DNA of 64,000 nt from JAHEJN01 sp963787285. GTDB taxonomy: Bacteria > Actinomycetota > Acidimicrobiia > Acidimicrobiales > JAHEJN01. Below the pieces are notes generated by a model. It had not been told where the DNA came from and ran no database searches. It saw only the letters and a program-made list of their open reading frames with translations. This document shows positions 63,839 to 64,000 of the stretch, piece by piece. The translations under genes were made by a program, and so were the position numbers. Where the stretch lies: the NCBI GenBank assembly GCA_963787285.1, contig CAWBCM010000006.1:155064-219063 (forward strand), given 5' to 3'. How positions within the stretch are numbered: position 1 is the stretch's first letter; the number at the start of each line of letters is the position of its first letter.

Positions 63839-64000
63839 TCAGGCTGTGGGTTCGACCGGCGGTGTGGTCGCGCTGATTTCTTCATCGGTCTCGACGATGC
63901 GTGCGATGGAGAGAAGTTTATCGCCTGCTTCCAGCGTGACGAGGCGTACGCCTTTTGCGCCGCGGCCGGTTTCGCGAATCGTATTCACTGGGCAGCGCAC
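63839..64000 (-). CDS. gyrA: DNA gyrase subunit A, C-terminal end (partial)
   Basis: The last 53 codons: RCPVNTIRETGRGAKGVRLV is one GyrA-box beta-pinwheel repeat, then LEAGDKLLSIARIVETDEE and a short Pro/Thr-rich tail before the TGA at 63839. The gene continues past the right edge. The wording of this repeat is typical of Verrucomicrobia-like GyrA, not of the actinobacterial sequence in the rest of the window. Confidence 0.85.
   Translation of the reverse strand: MRCPVNTIRETGRGAKGVRLVTLEAGDKLLSIARIVETDEEISATTPPVEPTA

Noticed and set aside
1..64000. tRNA, rRNA or CRISPR array
   Set aside because: No cloverleaf, conserved rRNA stretch or regularly spaced direct repeat was found. The only tandem repeats are the coding 135-bp FG-GAP units.

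Overview
The first ~60.8 kb look like one stretch of a high-GC (roughly two thirds G+C) actinobacterial chromosome. Marker-like features point to the class Acidimicrobiia or a close relative: DUF2277, an MT0933-type antitoxin, an NDMA-dependent alcohol dehydrogenase beside an MftE-like peptidase, a sunset-domain protein, PspC two-component genes and an IclR regulator divergent from leuCD. This assignment comes from family composition, not from a database search. Coding density is very high, with many 4-bp ATGA overlaps and convergent genes only a few bases apart. No rRNA, tRNA or CRISPR array was seen, and no gene-free stretch longer than 300 bases.

Layout. 1-3.0 kb: a possible RiPP-type locus (S24/S26-like peptidase start, HprK-like kinase, ABC exporter, PqqD-like protein). 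3.1-6.6 kb: PspC histidine kinase and NarL-type regulator, divergent from a PspC/LiaF-like membrane protein. 6.6-11.1 kb: patatin phospholipase, a PssD/PssE-type glycosyltransferase pair with UDP-glucose dehydrogenase, DUF2277 and a crotonase. 11.2-15.9 kb: a surface protein, a membrane-tethered ECF sigma factor, a P450 and a broken MOSC gene. 15.9-17.5 kb: fragments of secreted FG-GAP/cadherin-like proteins that abut truncated neighbours. 17.5-22.4 kb: TldE/TldD, an M20 peptidase and a HAD hydrolase. 22.5-35.1 kb: a solute-binding lipoprotein, a HerA-like ATPase, an antitoxin-like protein, thiolase, glycosyltransferase, CtpE-like P-type ATPase, Nudix, CoA-binding protein and MetY. 35.2-44.3 kb: hypotheticals, a methyltransferase, a cyclic-nucleotide-binding protein, a diguanylate cyclase, MoxR/VWA proteins and an ABC exporter. 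44.3-48.4 kb: SDR, NDMA-ADH and MftE-like genes (mycofactocin-linked redox), a SerA-like dehydrogenase and a sunset-domain protein. 48.5-60.8 kb: a beta-propeller lipoprotein, leuD-leuC with a divergent IclR regulator, an alpha/beta hydrolase, greA, leuB-cimA, an M50 protease and htpX.

The most notable regulatory element lies ahead of leuB-cimA. A 19-codon reading frame with four consecutive isoleucine codons is followed at once by a terminator-like hairpin, which is the anatomy of ribosome-mediated attenuation. LeuB, LeuCD and CimA together form the citramalate route to 2-ketobutyrate, the isoleucine precursor, so isoleucine-codon control fits.

From about 60.8 kb the base composition and gene content change. 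There is a strong U-tract terminator, an internally deleted IS66-family element, a PTS EIIA(Ntr)-like gene and the 3' end of gyrA, all resembling Verrucomicrobia (Opitutae-like). An unrelated genome joined by assembly, or a transfer boundary, must be considered. Many otherwise normal genes also carry single-base frameshifts, mostly one-base insertions in or next to short homopolymers. These look like consensus errors rather than true pseudogenes, so such genes are given here as full-length CDSs with the shift position noted.
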